Below are positions 1 through 9,251 of a DNA stretch of 64,000 bases, in pieces. The stretch covers positions 2,121,001-2,185,000 of the forward strand of contig NZ_CP060204.1 in assembly GCF_014250475.1 (NCBI RefSeq), written 5' to 3'. The first letter of the stretch is position 1, and the number at the start of each line of letters is the position of its first letter. The DNA comes from Selenomonas timonae (GTDB lineage: Bacteria > Bacillota > Negativicutes > Selenomonadales > Selenomonadaceae). Under the pieces are notes generated by a model, which did no database searches, had not been told where the DNA came from, and worked only from the letters and a program-made list of their open reading frames with translations. The translations under genes and the position numbers were made by a program.

Positions 1-2147
1 TCATCGAGTGCACGCCAGTAGTTCCGATTGAAGAGGTTATACACATCCGCACGAACGGTCACAGGCGTATCGCTGACGTTGAAACGGTAGCGTGCGCCGA
101 GATCCCAACGTGTCCACGGCGATACGCGGATCGTATTCTCCTGGTTGACGAATGCCGAGGAGTTGTAGGTCATGCGTGCGGTCAGCGTCAGTCCATCGAC
201 TCCGTGGATATCCTGCTCCACGCCGAGGACAGCGGCAAAGTTCGGAATGCCTTCCTTACGATTGCCGTCATACCGTCCGTTCAGTGTCTTCTCATGACGT
301 GCATCCATCCACATCATACCGCCCGTGAGGCGCGTTCCCTTCTTCGGCTCGCCGAAGAAGTTCCACTCAAGACCGCGGTTGCGCACCTCTCCGCCCGGCG
401 AGTATATATGATTCCTTGTATCCTGTATTTTTCCTGGGTTTGTAATGCTGAACGCGCTGATCGTCGTTGCAACCTTGCCGAGATCGAACTTCGCGCCGAA
501 CTCATACTGCTTTGCGACATAGGGAGGGAACTGCTCACCATAATTGGCAGCCTGATCATCCGTAACCTCGTCCCCCTGATTCAAGCCCTGAATATAGTTT
601 GCATAGAGGGAGACCTTGTCGTTCATCTTGTGAATGAGCGCATAGGCGGGCGAGAACTTCGCCTTCTCATACGTCGTGTTCTTTTTGATGTCGTTCACGA
701 CAATCTGCTGATAGCGTCCACCGAGCACAAACGTCCAGCGTCCGTCGTTTGTCGTCATGATATCAGAGACCGCAATACTGCGCAGTGTCTTCGTATCGTT
801 CAGCGGGGTTCGCTTGACGAGCGGTCCCAGATATGAACTGACATCCTTCCACTCGGGAGTATATATGGAGGTTGTATACGGTTTCCCATTGACAGTCTTA
901 CCGGCAATCTTCTTCGGGAACTGATTCTGGTTCATATAGCGCTTGTAGTGCATATAGTTCGCCGAGACATTCAGCTCGTGGTCGACGCCCTTTGTATCGA
1001 CCTTGCCCTTGAAACCGATCTCGCCTGAATACGCCTTGTTGATCTGGTTGTTGTAACGATAGGTGACTTTCGATGTTCCATCCGGCTTCTGCATTTCAAA
1101 GAAGTTATTCAGGGTGTCCTGATGCGTAATACGCATACCGAGTGCACCGTAAACCATCAGATTCTTATCAAGATCGTATTCACTGCGCAGCACACCGAAC
1201 TTTTCCGTAATCTGACGGAAGGTTCCGGGCGCACCGAATTTTGAGTTGATGTCAACGTGCGGCGGACTGGTGAGCTTTTTGATTGCATCGTCAGTAAACC
1301 GAAGACGATACTGTGCATTGTCCACACGATTGCTAATGATACCGGCGTCGAACGTCGTGCGGCTGCGATCGGTGGTATAATCAAGACCAATGTAACCGGC
1401 GTGCGTGTTGACACGCTCCTGCTGATATGCCGTGCCGCCCTTGTTGTTATAGAGGTTGACGCGTACGCCGAGCTTGCCGTCATCCGAACGGCGGCCAATA
1501 TCGATGTGCTGGGTAAACTGGCTCTTCGCTCCATAGGACATGGTGACGCTCGTCTTCGGCTCCTTCTCCGCGCGCTTCGTAATAAAGTTGATCGTGCCGC
1601 CGACCGAGCCGTTCGGTGCCATGCCCCCGAGGAGTGCTCCCGGTCCCTTTAGGACCTCAACGTGATCCACATACTCGATGCCGCCGTAGAAGCGCGGTGC
1701 AACGCCGTAGAGTCCGTTGATCTGCGTATCCTGCTGCTGTGCCTTGAAGCCGCGGATCATCCATGCCTGCGACACGGACGAGAGTGTCAGATTCGACACG
1801 GACGGATCGTTGACAATGACATCGACCACGGAGCTTGCCTGCTGATTCTCGATCAGCTGATTGCTGAACGATGTGACGTTGAACGGCACGTCCATAAAGT
1901 CGCGCTTGCCAAGCACCCCAAGGGAGCTCTCGCGCGCAATCTGCCCACCCGCATAGACGGCGGGATTCTCTACCGGTTCCTCGACCGGCTGCGAGACGGG
2001 ACGCTGCCCTACGATCTCGACGGTGTCGAGATCATAGGAGTCCATCGCCGTATCCTCCGCCGCAAATGCCGTCATCGGCAGTGCTGTGACAGCCGCCGCA
2101 AGGGCGACACGAATGCTGCTCTTTAGCTTCTTCGACTCGTACTTCAC
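1..2147 (-). CDS. TonB-dependent siderophore receptor, C-terminus cut by window edge
   Basis: This is an outer-membrane beta-barrel receptor that would take up a ferric siderophore or similar ligand using TonB energy. About 715 codons are visible and the C-terminus lies outside the window. The N-terminus reads as a signal peptide (KKLKSSIRVALAAAV, ending near AFAAED). It is followed by a TonB-box-like VEIVGQR and a plug domain with LKGPGALLGGMAPNGSVGG. Late barrel strands include the RADVYNLFNRNYW type of ending. I chose the GTG start at 2147 because GGAGG lies 7 bases upstream. An in-frame ATG at 2177 has no good ribosome site. The gene follows tonB on the same strand and is probably co-transcribed. 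It is a paralogue of the receptor at 34.2-36.4 kb. The ligand cannot be told from sequence. Confidence 0.93.
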   Translation of the reverse strand, partial: MKYESKKLKSSIRVALAAAVTALPMTAFAAEDTAMDSYDLDTVEIVGQRPVSQPVEEPVENPAVYAGGQIARESSLGVLGKRDFMDVPFNVTSFSNQLIENQQASSVVDVIVNDPSVSNLTLSSVSQAWMIRGFKAQQQDTQINGLYGVAPRFYGGIEYVDHVEVLKGPGALLGGMAPNGSVGGTINFITKRAEKEPKTSVTMSYGAKSQFTQHIDIGRRSDDGKLGVRVNLYNNKGGTAYQQERVNTHAGYIGLDYTTDRSRTTFDAGIISNRVDNAQYRLRFTDDAIKKLTSPPHVDINSKFGAPGTFRQITEKFGVLRSEYDLDKNLMVYGALGMRITHQDTLNNFFEMQKPDGTSKVTYRYNNQINKAYSGEIGFKGKVDTKGVDHELNVSANYMHYKRYMNQNQFPKKIAGKTVNGKPYTTSIYTPEWKDVSSYLGPLVKRTPLNDTKTLRSIAVSDIMTTNDGRWTFVLGGRYQQIVVNDIKKNTTYEKAKFSPAYALIHKMNDKVSLYANYIQGLNQGDEVTDDQAANYGEQFPPYVAKQYEFGAKFDLGKVATTISAFSITNPGKIQDTRNHIYSPGGEVRNRGLEWNFFGEPKKGTRLTGGMMWMDARHEKTLNGRYDGNRKEGIPNFAAVLGVEQDIHGVDGLTLTARMTYNSSAFVNQENTIRVSPWTRWDLGARYRFNVSDTPVTVRADVYNLFNRNYWRALD

Positions 2148-2194
2148 TGAATAACCTCCATGTAGTTTCACTTCCATAAATTCTTTGTGTTCTC

Positions 2195-2890
2195 TTATGA
2201 GAATGAGAACGAACGGTTTACGCGGCACGCGACCGGCTCATCGTAGATATTGCGTGCCGGCTCAAAGCTGTAGGTGTACGCCGCCGTAATCGCCGCCTGA
2301 TCGAGCTCTGCGTGCCCCGATGAGCTCGTAACATCGACGCTCTGCACGCCGCCGTTTGCCCCAACCACGATGGCAAGCCCGACCGTCCCCGTGATCCCCT
2401 TACGCTCGAGCTCCTTCGGATAGGCGGGCGCAGAGCCCGAGAGGAGCTTCGGAGGGACGCTCGGACGCTGCGCCGCTGCGGCATCGCGTCCTGTGCTCTC
2501 ACCGCCGCCCGTACGTTCCGAGGGTGCAGCACTCGGTTTCTCACTCTTTCCCTCGGAGGTGCTCGGTGCAGTGTTCGAATTTGTCGTCTTCGGGGTCTCC
2601 TTCGGCTGCTCCTGCTGCTCTGTCTGCTCTTTCTTCGGCGGCTCGAGCGGGATATCGTCGATGCTCGGCATGGGTGGCGCCGCCTCTGCCGCAGGTGCCG
2701 GCGCACTCTCCGGCGCAGACGCATCGTAGATCACAACGTCGATTGGTCGCTTCTCACTCTCCGTTGCGATAGAGAAAAGTCCCATCGCTGCCGCCGCCGC
2801 GAGAATGCAGAAATGAATCCCGAACGACGCCCCCCAAGACAGGTACTTTTCCTTCACCGTAACATCCAAATTTTCACCCCCCAAATACAT
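2195..2890 (-). CDS. tonB: TonB energy transducer
   Basis: This protein links the inner-membrane proton motive force to outer-membrane receptors. It has one N-terminal membrane segment (about residues 18-42) and a long Pro/Glu/Ser-rich periplasmic spacer (about 60-145). The C-terminal TonB domain contains YPKELERKGITGTV and ends RSFSFS. At 231 aa it is a normal size. The ATG at 2890 has almost no ribosome site. A TTG at 2869 is preceded by GGGGGGTG at a good distance and is probably the real start, giving 224 aa. It lies just upstream of a receptor gene on the same strand. exbB and exbD are not in the window, so the motor must be encoded elsewhere. A palindromic operator candidate lies immediately upstream. 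Confidence 0.9.
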   Translation of the reverse strand: MYLGGENLDVTVKEKYLSWGASFGIHFCILAAAAAMGLFSIATESEKRPIDVVIYDASAPESAPAPAAEAAPPMPSIDDIPLEPPKKEQTEQQEQPKETPKTTNSNTAPSTSEGKSEKPSAAPSERTGGGESTGRDAAAAQRPSVPPKLLSGSAPAYPKELERKGITGTVGLAIVVGANGGVQSVDVTSSSGHAELDQAAITAAYTYSFEPARNIYDEPVACRVNRSFSFS

Positions 2891-2896
2891 GCTCTA

Positions 2897-2919
2897 AAAA
2901 TGATAACCCCTATCATTTT
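2897..2919 (-). promoter_or_regulatory. Palindromic operator candidate upstream of tonB (Fur-like)
   Basis: Two perfect 9-base inverted arms, AAAATGATA (2897-2905) and TATCATTTT (2911-2919), are separated by ACCCC. The TGATAA...TATCA core resembles the Fur box TGATAATNATTATCA. It lies directly upstream of tonB, which fits iron repression of the tonB-receptor unit. Assignment to Fur is inference. Confidence 0.6.
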
Positions 2920-2964
2920 ATAACTTGCACATAATACCATAAAGAAAGAGCTTTGACTAGAGGC

Positions 2965-3028
2965 AAAACGAAAAATGGTGGGCTGCTGCACGAGATTCAA
3001 AATTGAAATCGTGCAGCAACTCCACCAT
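2965..3028 (-). terminator. Rho-independent terminator of glyQS
   Basis: Downstream of glyS, arms at 2977-2994 and 3011-3028 form a long stem containing TGCTGCACGA/TCGTGCAGCA with one small mismatch. The minus strand continues with TTTTTCGTTTTG. The other strand also has a T-rich run, so it may work both ways. Confidence 0.8.
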
Positions 3029-3053
3029 TGCTTTTTGTTTCAGCGTATAATTG

Positions 3054-5105
3054 TCAGTTCAATACGATTTTGCTGTAGTCTGCCGTCTCAAGCAGGTAGT
3101 TGTCAATCGCCTTGAGGAGGCTCAGACGGTTCGTCTTGATGCGCTCGTCCTTATCCATGACCATGACCGCATCGAAGAACGCATCGATCGCCTTTGCAAG
3201 CGACTGCTCCGCCGCAAAGGCGTCAGTGCCCTCGGCACGCGCAGCGACCGCATTCTCGTATGCGGAGTGAAGTGCTCCCTCCTCCTGCGCTACAAAGAGT
3301 GCCGGATCGACACCCCCGGTCTCTGTCATGCGCGCGATATTGCCGACGCGGACAAAGGACTGCACGAGCGCGTCCGCACCGTCCGATGCAAGCAGACGCT
3401 CCACATAGGCTGCGCGCACGGGCACGTCCGCGACAAAGTCCACGTCTGCAAGCACCGCCTCCTGCACATCGTAGCGTACGCCGCGCTCTGTGAGCACATT
3501 CTTGAGGCGGAGACGGATAAAGTCTGCGACATAGACCTGCATTTTCTGACACAGAGATGCATCGAGATCGTAGAGATCAGATGCCTCATCGACGAGATCG
3601 GAGAGCAAGAGGCTGCTCTCGTGCTCAATGAGCATGAGCACAAGCCCAAGCGCCTGACGGCGCAGGGCAAAGGGATCCTGCGAGCCCGTCGGAATCTTGC
3701 CGCGGCTGAACGTACCGACAATGTTGTCGATCTTGTCGGCTACACTGAGCGCAAAGCCGAGTGCCGACTGCGGGAGTTCGTCGCCCGCAAAGCGCGGCAT
3801 ATACTGCTCGTCGATGGCACGCGCAACCTCCGGCTTCTCGCCGTCAAGCAGTGCGTACTCACGCCCCATAATGCCCTGCAGCTCCGTGAACTCCGTCACC
3901 ATGCCCGTCACGAGATCTGCCTTCGACAGCTCTGCCGCACGGCGTGCGTCTTCCGCCATCGTCTCGTATGCCGCATCATCCGGTGCAAGATCCTCGACAA
4001 TCGCCGTGACCAGTCCCATCAGACGCTCCGTCTTTTCGTACATCGAGCCGAGCCCCTGCTGGAACACCACGGTTTTGAGCTTCTCATGGTGCTCTGCAAG
4101 CGGCTTCTTGCGATCCTCGTCAAAGAAGAACTGTGCATCAGCAAGGCGTGCCCGCAGGACGCGCTCGTTACCATGCGCGACCACATCGAGATGCTCCCTG
4201 CCGCCATTCCGCACCGTGATAAATACAGGCAGGAGGCTGCCGTCCGCCGCCTTGACAGGGAAATAGCGCTGATGGTCACGCATGGGCGTGATGACGGTCT
4301 CTGCAGGCAGTGCGAGGTATTTCTCCTCGAACGCGCCGCTGAGCGCTGTCGGGTACTCGACGAGGTAGAGTACCTCCTCGAGGAGATCGGGTGTGATCTC
4401 TGCCGTACCACCGCACGCCTTTGCCGTCTCCGCAATCTGCTCCGTGATCATGGCACGCCGACGCTCTTGGTCAACGATGATGTACGCCTTCTCACATGCC
4501 GCCTCATAGTCGGCGGGCGAAGCGATCACGAACTCCGCAGGGGCAAGCGTACGATGTCCGCGCGACGTGTTCCCGCTCGTCACATTTGCGAGTGTAAAGG
4601 GCACGACCTCCGTCCCGTAGAGCGCGACGATCCAGCGAATCGGACGGATGAAGCGGAAGTCCAGATCGCCCCAGCGCATACTGTTCGGCAGAGGAATCGC
4701 ACGAATCAGCTCCGGCAGTAACTCCGTGAGAAGTGCAGCCGTCTCCGCGCCCTTTTCATGCACGGACGCATAGACGTAACCGTCGCGCTGAATGAGATCG
4801 GCAGGGTCGATGCCCTGCCCGCGCGCAAAGCCCGCGCCCGCCTTCGTCGGATTCCCCTCCGCATCAAAGGCAATGGCGACCGAGGGGCCGCGCATCTCCG
4901 TACTGACATCCTCCTGACGCTCTGCAAGCCCCGTCACGAGGAGCGCGCTGCGACGTGGCGTGCCGATCGTCCGCAGGCTCTCATAGGCAAGACGATGCTC
5001 TGCGAGAAGGTCGCCCGCGAGCCGTTTCAGATCGGTGAGAAGATGGGGCATGACATGTGCCGGGACTTCCTCCGTCCCGATCTCGAGCAGCAGATCCTTA
5101 CTCAT
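3054..5105 (-). CDS. glyS: Glycine--tRNA ligase, beta subunit
   Basis: This is the beta subunit of the alpha2beta2 bacterial glycyl-tRNA synthetase. It binds tRNA-Gly and is needed for charging. At 683 aa it has the normal family length. It starts [20 protein letters not shown], the usual GlyS opening. It contains the central HD-like helical region ([22 protein letters not shown]) and a C-terminal anticodon-binding, DALR-type helical domain ([22 protein letters not shown]). Its ATG overlaps the glyQ stop by 4 bases (ATGA), which indicates translational coupling and one-to-one synthesis. A strong terminator follows. The identification is secure. Confidence 0.98.
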   Translation of the reverse strand: MSKDLLLEIGTEEVPAHVMPHLLTDLKRLAGDLLAEHRLAYESLRTIGTPRRSALLVTGLAERQEDVSTEMRGPSVAIAFDAEGNPTKAGAGFARGQGIDPADLIQRDGYVYASVHEKGAETAALLTELLPELIRAIPLPNSMRWGDLDFRFIRPIRWIVALYGTEVVPFTLANVTSGNTSRGHRTLAPAEFVIASPADYEAACEKAYIIVDQERRRAMITEQIAETAKACGGTAEITPDLLEEVLYLVEYPTALSGAFEEKYLALPAETVITPMRDHQRYFPVKAADGSLLPVFITVRNGGREHLDVVAHGNERVLRARLADAQFFFDEDRKKPLAEHHEKLKTVVFQQGLGSMYEKTERLMGLVTAIVEDLAPDDAAYETMAEDARRAAELSKADLVTGMVTEFTELQGIMGREYALLDGEKPEVARAIDEQYMPRFAGDELPQSALGFALSVADKIDNIVGTFSRGKIPTGSQDPFALRRQALGLVLMLIEHESSLLLSDLVDEASDLYDLDASLCQKMQVYVADFIRLRLKNVLTERGVRYDVQEAVLADVDFVADVPVRAAYVERLLASDGADALVQSFVRVGNIARMTETGGVDPALFVAQEEGALHSAYENAVAARAEGTDAFAAEQSLAKAIDAFFDAVMVMDKDERIKTNRLSLLKAIDNYLLETADYSKIVLN

Positions 5106-5983
5106 ACCGTCCCCTCCTTCTTCAGCATCGGATAGCCGAGCGCCTCACGCTGGGCGAGATACGCCTCCGCACAGAGGCGCGCGAGCTTGCGGACGCGCCC
5201 GATGAACGCCGTCCGCTGCGAGACGCTGATCGCTCCGCGCGCATCGAGCAGATTGAACGTATGCGAGCATTTCAGCACATAGTCGTGCGCGGGATGCACG
5301 TGCCCCGCACCGATGACGCGCACCGCCTCCGCCTCGTATTTGTCAAAGAGTTCAAAGAGCAGCGCCTCATCCGAGAGGTCAAACGCATAGGTGGACTGCT
5401 CAAACTCATTCTGATGGAAGACATCGCCATAGGTCACATCGTCCGTCCACGCGATGTCATAGACGTTCTCCACGCCCTGAATATACATGGCAAGACGCTC
5501 GAGACCATAGGTGATCTCAACGGAGACGGGCTTCACGTCGTGACTGCCGACCTGCTGGAAGTACGTGAACTGCGTGATCTCCATGCCGTCGAGCCAAACC
5601 TCCCAGCCGAGTCCCCACGCACCGAGCGTCGGCGACTCCCAGTTGTCCTCGACGAAGCGGATATCGTGCTCCTCCGCGCGGATGCCGAGGCGCGCAAGGC
5701 TCTCAAGATAGAGCTCCTGAATGTTGTCCGGCGAGGGCTTCATGATGACCTGAAACTGATGGTGCTGATAGAGACGGTTCGGATTGTCGCCATAGCGACC
5801 GTCTGCAGGTCTGCGCGACGGCTCCACATAGGCGACGTTCCACGGCTCGGGACCGAGGACGCGCAGGAACGTCCACGGGCTCATCGTACCCGCGCCCTTC
5901 TCCACGTCGTAAGGCTGTGCGAGGATGCAGCCCTGCCCCGACCAGAACTCCTGCAATGCGAGGATGACCTCCTGGAATTTCAT
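5102..5983 (-). CDS. glyQ: Glycine--tRNA ligase, alpha subunit
   Basis: This is the catalytic alpha subunit of glycyl-tRNA synthetase, which activates glycine with ATP. At 293 aa it is full length. Diagnostic segments are [34 protein letters not shown] near the N-terminus and [18 protein letters not shown]. The start is supported by GGAGGAG upstream. glyS follows with a 4-base overlap. The 70 bases upstream hold a hairpin and leave no room for a T-box leader, which many Firmicutes use to control this operon. A weak promoter (TTGCTA, 16 bases, TATTCT) could overlap that hairpin. Confidence 0.98.
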   Translation of the reverse strand: MKFQEVILALQEFWSGQGCILAQPYDVEKGAGTMSPWTFLRVLGPEPWNVAYVEPSRRPADGRYGDNPNRLYQHHQFQVIMKPSPDNIQELYLESLARLGIRAEEHDIRFVEDNWESPTLGAWGLGWEVWLDGMEITQFTYFQQVGSHDVKPVSVEITYGLERLAMYIQGVENVYDIAWTDDVTYGDVFHQNEFEQSTYAFDLSDEALLFELFDKYEAEAVRVIGAGHVHPAHDYVLKCSHTFNLLDARGAISVSQRTAFIGRVRKLARLCAEAYLAQREALGYPMLKKEGTV

Positions 5984-6002
5984 GCAAACAACTCCTCCAA
6001 TA

Positions 6003-6038
6003 AAAAACCGCGTTCCTACTATAGAATACGCGGTTTTT
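6003..6038 (-). terminator. Bidirectional hairpin terminator upstream of glyQ
   Basis: Arms AAAAACCGCGT (6003-6013) and ACGCGGTTTTT (6028-6038) are perfectly complementary over 11 bases, with T-runs on both strands. It ends the transcript of the exonuclease/small membrane protein pair and sits in the glyQ leader. Confidence 0.75.
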
Positions 6039-6054
6039 AGAAAATAGCAAGCAC

Positions 6055-6336
6055 CTACTTAAAATTATCCTGCAAACTCTGCATAATGCGCAACTGGCGC
6101 GAGTTCACATCCTTGTTCCACTTACCGTCATAGTTTGCCGCATCATCACTGGGCATAAGCGCACACAGAATGATGAGAATGATGAAGAAAACAAGCGCTG
6201 TCCCGATGATCTTACGCTGATAGGAGGCGCGCTTTTTCCGCACGCGTTCAAGCCCCCGTTCCATCTCCCTTTTTTTACGTTCCCGTATCGATTCTGCCGG
6301 ACTCGGGTTCGTATTTCCATAGGAACTCTTTGGCAT
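6055..6336 (-). CDS. Small single-span membrane protein, function unknown
   Basis: I do not recognise this 93-residue protein. Residues 1-42 are strongly charged ([19 protein letters not shown]) and should be cytoplasmic by the positive-inside rule. Residues about 43-65 ([19 protein letters not shown]) form one transmembrane helix. A short polar tail of about 28 residues ([19 protein letters not shown]) would lie outside the membrane. It starts 30 bases after the DnaQ-like exonuclease on the same strand and ends at a terminator, so the two genes probably share a transcript. No catalytic motif is visible. Confidence 0.7.
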   Translation of the reverse strand: MPKSSYGNTNPSPAESIRERKKREMERGLERVRKKRASYQRKIIGTALVFFIILIILCALMPSDDAANYDGKWNKDVNSRQLRIMQSLQDNFK

Positions 6337-6366
6337 AATAGCGTCTCCTCCTCTCCTTGTTCTGTG

Positions 6367-6906
6367 TTAAAACAAACTCTGTTCCTCATATACCGGCTCT
6401 TTCATCTTCCGGTAGCAATAGAGTGTCGCAAGCGTATCGGCAAGCGCACCATGCGCCTCTGTTGTCCCCCAGTCATAGCGGTAGTAGTCCGCACACTCCG
6501 TCAGCTTCCACCAGCGGTAACCGCCGCGCCGTGCATCCGGCACATTGCGAAACTCCGAAAACGCAAGCATGACATCGTGTCTGTTCGGATTTATAATGCG
6601 AATCCCTGACTGCGCCAAAAGTCGGATGTCGAACTCGATGTTGTATCCGACAAGCAGCGTCTCAGGATCGTTGAACATCTGCTCAAGCACTGCCTGCTGC
6701 GAAAGGATTGGCGGGCAGTCCGCCACCATTGCGGGTGAGATCCGATTGATCTTCTCTGCGTCCGGCCATGCACTCTTGCGTGCGGGTGCATACATCCCGT
6801 CCACCACAGTCATCCCATTGCCGTTTACCACAGCAAGCGTCAATACTTCATCGTCACTGCGAAAACCTGTCGTCTCGGTGTCAAAGACCAGAATTTTTTC
6901 TAGCAT
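6367..6906 (-). CDS. DnaQ-like 3'-5' exonuclease
   Basis: This is a DEDD-superfamily exonuclease of the DNA polymerase III epsilon type. Exo I is DTETTG at residues 9-14. Exo II is GYNIEFDIRLL around residue 88. Exo III is HGALADT near residue 152, so it belongs to the DEDDh group, with its metal-binding acidic residues and the catalytic His in place. At 179 aa it is a stand-alone domain with no polymerase. It might act in DNA repair or RNA trimming, and the sequence does not say which. A consensus promoter (TTGACA, 17 bases, TATAAT) lies upstream, divergent from fprA. Confidence 0.88.
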   Translation of the reverse strand: MLEKILVFDTETTGFRSDDEVLTLAVVNGNGMTVVDGMYAPARKSAWPDAEKINRISPAMVADCPPILSQQAVLEQMFNDPETLLVGYNIEFDIRLLAQSGIRIINPNRHDVMLAFSEFRNVPDARRGGYRWWKLTECADYYRYDWGTTEAHGALADTLATLYCYRKMKEPVYEEQSLF

Positions 6907-6965
6907 GAAGGTCCTTCCTTTTCTAGTCGTTTTCTCCCAGTTTTTGTGCGGCTTTCGTCATAAAT

Positions 6966-6994
6966 ATTATACCGTATGCAAAATCATCTGTCAA
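6966..6994 (-). promoter_or_regulatory. Sigma-A promoter of the DnaQ-like gene
   Basis: Read on the minus strand, TTGACA (6994-6989) and TATAAT (6971-6966) are separated by exactly 17 bases. Both hexamers match the consensus fully. It is divergent from the fprA promoter. Confidence 0.85.
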
Positions 6995-7047
6995 GAAAGC
7001 CCCCATATTCCGCCCGCTTTGCGCGGAAAAATACGCTGAAATTCCTG

Positions 7048-7076
7048 TTGCAAAAGATTTGGAATTAGGCTAGAAT
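7048..7076 (+). promoter_or_regulatory. Sigma-A promoter of fprA
   Basis: TTGCAA (7048-7053) and TAGAAT (7071-7076) are 17 bases apart, about 80 bases before the fprA start. Confidence 0.7.
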
Positions 7077-7092
7077 ACTTCTATAAATATAA

Positions 7093-7108
7093 TTCTTATT
7101 TATAAGAA
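7093..7108 (+). promoter_or_regulatory. Operator candidate in the fprA leader
   Basis: Perfect 7-base arms TTCTTAT and ATAAGAA flank a TT spacer, just downstream of the predicted transcription start. The position suits a repressor that responds to oxygen, NO or peroxide. The regulator is not identified. Confidence 0.45.
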
Positions 7109-7154
7109 GAAACTATAAGTTGTATAAATGATTTATCACCGAAAGGAGCCATTC

Positions 7155-8315
7155 ATGAACGCCATCAAAATCCGGGATGACATCTACTGGGTCGGAGCGA
7201 TCGACTGGTCGATGCGCAGCTTTCACGGCTACGACACGCAGCGCGGCTCGACCTACAACGCCTATCTCATCATTGACGATAAGATCACGCTGATCGACAC
7301 CGTCAAGCATGGCTTCGAGGAAGAGATGCTCTCACGCATTTCCTCCGTCATCGATCCCTCGCAGATCGACTACATCATCTCGAACCACGTCGAGCCGGAT
7401 CACTCGTACGGCGTGCCGCTCGTCTCACGCCTCGCACCGAATGCAAAGGTCGTCACGAGTGCACCGAACGGACTGAAGGGGCTGCGCGCCTACTACGGGG
7501 AGATGCCCTATGAGACCGTGAAGGCGGGCGACACGCTCTCGATCGGCAAGCGTACACTCGCATTCGTCCCGACACCGATGCTCCACTGGCCGGACAGCAT
7601 GGTGACGTACTGCCCCGAGGAGAAGATCCTCTTCTCGAATGATGCGTTCGGTCAGCATCTCGCCTCCGGCAAACGCTATGACGATGACAACGATCTCTCG
7701 ATTGTCATCGAAGAGGCAAAGAAGTACTACGCAAACATTCTCTTCCTGTATGCGAAGCAGGCACAGACAGCGCTCAAGGCGGTTCACGGTCTCGACATCG
7801 AGATGATTGCGACGGGTCACGGCGTCATATGGCGTTCCCACATCCCCGAGATCATCGACCTCTATAACAAGTGGTCGCTTGGCGAGACCGAGGATCGCGC
7901 CGTCATCGTCTATGACACGATGTGGCACTCCACCGAAATGATGGCGCATACCATTGCTGAGGCATTCATTGACAAGGGCTTCTCTGTCGGCTACTACGAC
8001 ATCCAAAAGAACACACATGCCGACATCATGACGGATGTGCTCACGAGCAAGTATCTCGCCGTCGGCTCGCCGACGCTCAACAACGAGATGCTCCCCACCA
8101 TCGCGGGCTTCCTCTGCTACATGAAAGGTCTTGCTCCAAAGGGACGCAAAGCGTTTGCATTTGGCTCATACGGCTGGGGCGGGCAGAGCATCCAGCAGAT
8201 CGAGGACGAGCTCAAGGCAGGCGGCTGCGAGATCGTCATGGACAAGGTGCGTATGCTCTACGTTCCCTCTGCCGAACAGCTGGCAGGACTGCGCGACCAG
8301 ATTTTGGCACTCTAA
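7155..8315 (+). CDS. fprA: Flavodiiron protein (A-type flavoprotein), O2/NO reductase
   Basis: This is a soluble enzyme of anaerobes that reduces O2 to water or NO to N2O using a diiron site and FMN. The N-terminal beta-lactamase-like domain carries the diiron motif HVEPDH at residues 78-83. The C-terminal flavodoxin domain begins near residue 250 (AVIVYDTMWHSTEMMA) and contains GSPTLNNEMLP and FGSYGWGG. At 386 aa it has the normal length. The ATG at 7155 is preceded by AAAGGAG at 6 bases. A longer reading from 7128 has no ribosome site. It is a single-gene unit with its own promoter and an operator candidate. It fits oxygen protection in an anaerobe. The electron donor is not nearby. Confidence 0.95.
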   Translation: MNAIKIRDDIYWVGAIDWSMRSFHGYDTQRGSTYNAYLIIDDKITLIDTVKHGFEEEMLSRISSVIDPSQIDYIISNHVEPDHSYGVPLVSRLAPNAKVVTSAPNGLKGLRAYYGEMPYETVKAGDTLSIGKRTLAFVPTPMLHWPDSMVTYCPEEKILFSNDAFGQHLASGKRYDDDNDLSIVIEEAKKYYANILFLYAKQAQTALKAVHGLDIEMIATGHGVIWRSHIPEIIDLYNKWSLGETEDRAVIVYDTMWHSTEMMAHTIAEAFIDKGFSVGYYDIQKNTHADIMTDVLTSKYLAVGSPTLNNEMLPTIAGFLCYMKGLAPKGRKAFAFGSYGWGGQSIQQIEDELKAGGCEIVMDKVRMLYVPSAEQLAGLRDQILAL

Positions 8316-8345
8316 ACAGCATAGAAAACCCGAAGGATTCAAAAG

Positions 8346-8371
8346 TGTAGTGACCCCGAAAAGTTAGACCT
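8346..8371 (+). repeat. IS left terminal inverted repeat
   Basis: This reads TGTAG, then TGACCCCGAAAAGTTAGAC, then CT. It matches the right end except at three bases near the tip and one or two inside. Confidence 0.8.
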
Positions 8372-8405
8372 GAAAGCGTGGGAAAGCGATTTCCTGCGCT
8401 TTTTT

Positions 8406-9251
8406 CTATGCGGCGAGATGTTTGCGACGGAACTGAACAGGACTGAGCCAGCCGAGAGACTCCTTGATGCGACACTCATTGTAGTAGATGATATACTCTT
8501 CGATCGCCGTCTTGAGTTCCTCGTAGCTATGGTAGACGCGCCCATAGTAAATCTCTTGCTTTAAGAGTCCAAAGAAGTTCTCCATCACACTGTTGTCCAG
8601 ACAGTTCCCCTTGCGTGACATGCTCTGAAAGATTCTCTCCTCCTTGAGCCGCTTCGTGTACGACTTCATCTGATATGCCCACCCCTGATCGGAGTGGAAG
8701 GTGCGCCGATAAGGACAATCTGCTGTCACACGAATTGCTTCCTCAAGTGCGGACTGAATCCCCATCGCAGACGGTGTCTTTCCAATGTGGAAGCTGACAA
8801 TTTCGTTGTTAAACAGATCCATATACGGATCAAAATACAGCATAGGTACGACGGACTTTCCATCCTCGCCCTGCAGCCAGTACTTGAACTCACTCGTGTC
8901 CGTTGTAATCTTGTGATGCGGTATGGAAGTTTTGAATCTGCGGTTCAGGAGATTGTCTGCTACCGTTCCGACAGACCCCCTGTAGGAGCTGTACTTGCGT
9001 GTTCTGTGCGTAAAGGAATGCACTTGAAGTCTGAGCTTTTGTACAATCCGCTGCACTGCCTTACGATTGATCTTGTGCCCAAGATTGCGCATCTGTGCCC
9101 ATAGGCGGCGATAGCCATAATCTTTGTGCTCCTCACGAATGGCAAGGATGATCTGCTCCCGCTCGTCCGGCACTTCCGGTTGCGTAAATTTCTTCTGCCA
9201 GTACATATAGGTCGCTTTCGGAAAACCTGTGACGGCAAGGATGTCTTTCAA
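8406..9251 (-). CDS. IS3-family transposase OrfB (DDE integrase domain)
   Basis: This is the catalytic part of the transposase. It begins with a helix region (EEHKDYGYRRLWAQM) followed by an rve integrase core. The DDE residues are visible as TTDTSEF, then HSDQGWAY, then the Glu of NSVMENFFGLLK, and the C-terminus is ESLGWLSPVQFRRK. At 281 aa it is normal. The listed start is a TTG overlapping the orfA stop (TTGA). The frame remains open upstream and encodes KARIVRSLRGEFQ, typical of an OrfAB fusion. A -1 frameshift within orfA, at AGC-AAA-AGG, is therefore a likely route to the active transposase. Confidence 0.93.
   Translation of the reverse strand: MKDILAVTGFPKATYMYWQKKFTQPEVPDEREQIILAIREEHKDYGYRRLWAQMRNLGHKINRKAVQRIVQKLRLQVHSFTHRTRKYSSYRGSVGTVADNLLNRRFKTSIPHHKITTDTSEFKYWLQGEDGKSVVPMLYFDPYMDLFNNEIVSFHIGKTPSAMGIQSALEEAIRVTADCPYRRTFHSDQGWAYQMKSYTKRLKEERIFQSMSRKGNCLDNSVMENFFGLLKQEIYYGRVYHSYEELKTAIEEYIIYYNECRIKESLGWLSPVQFRRKHLAA

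Noticed and set aside
5984-6054. T-box leader before glyQS
   Set aside because: Only 70 bases are available and the T-box consensus is not visible. The region is explained by a terminator hairpin.
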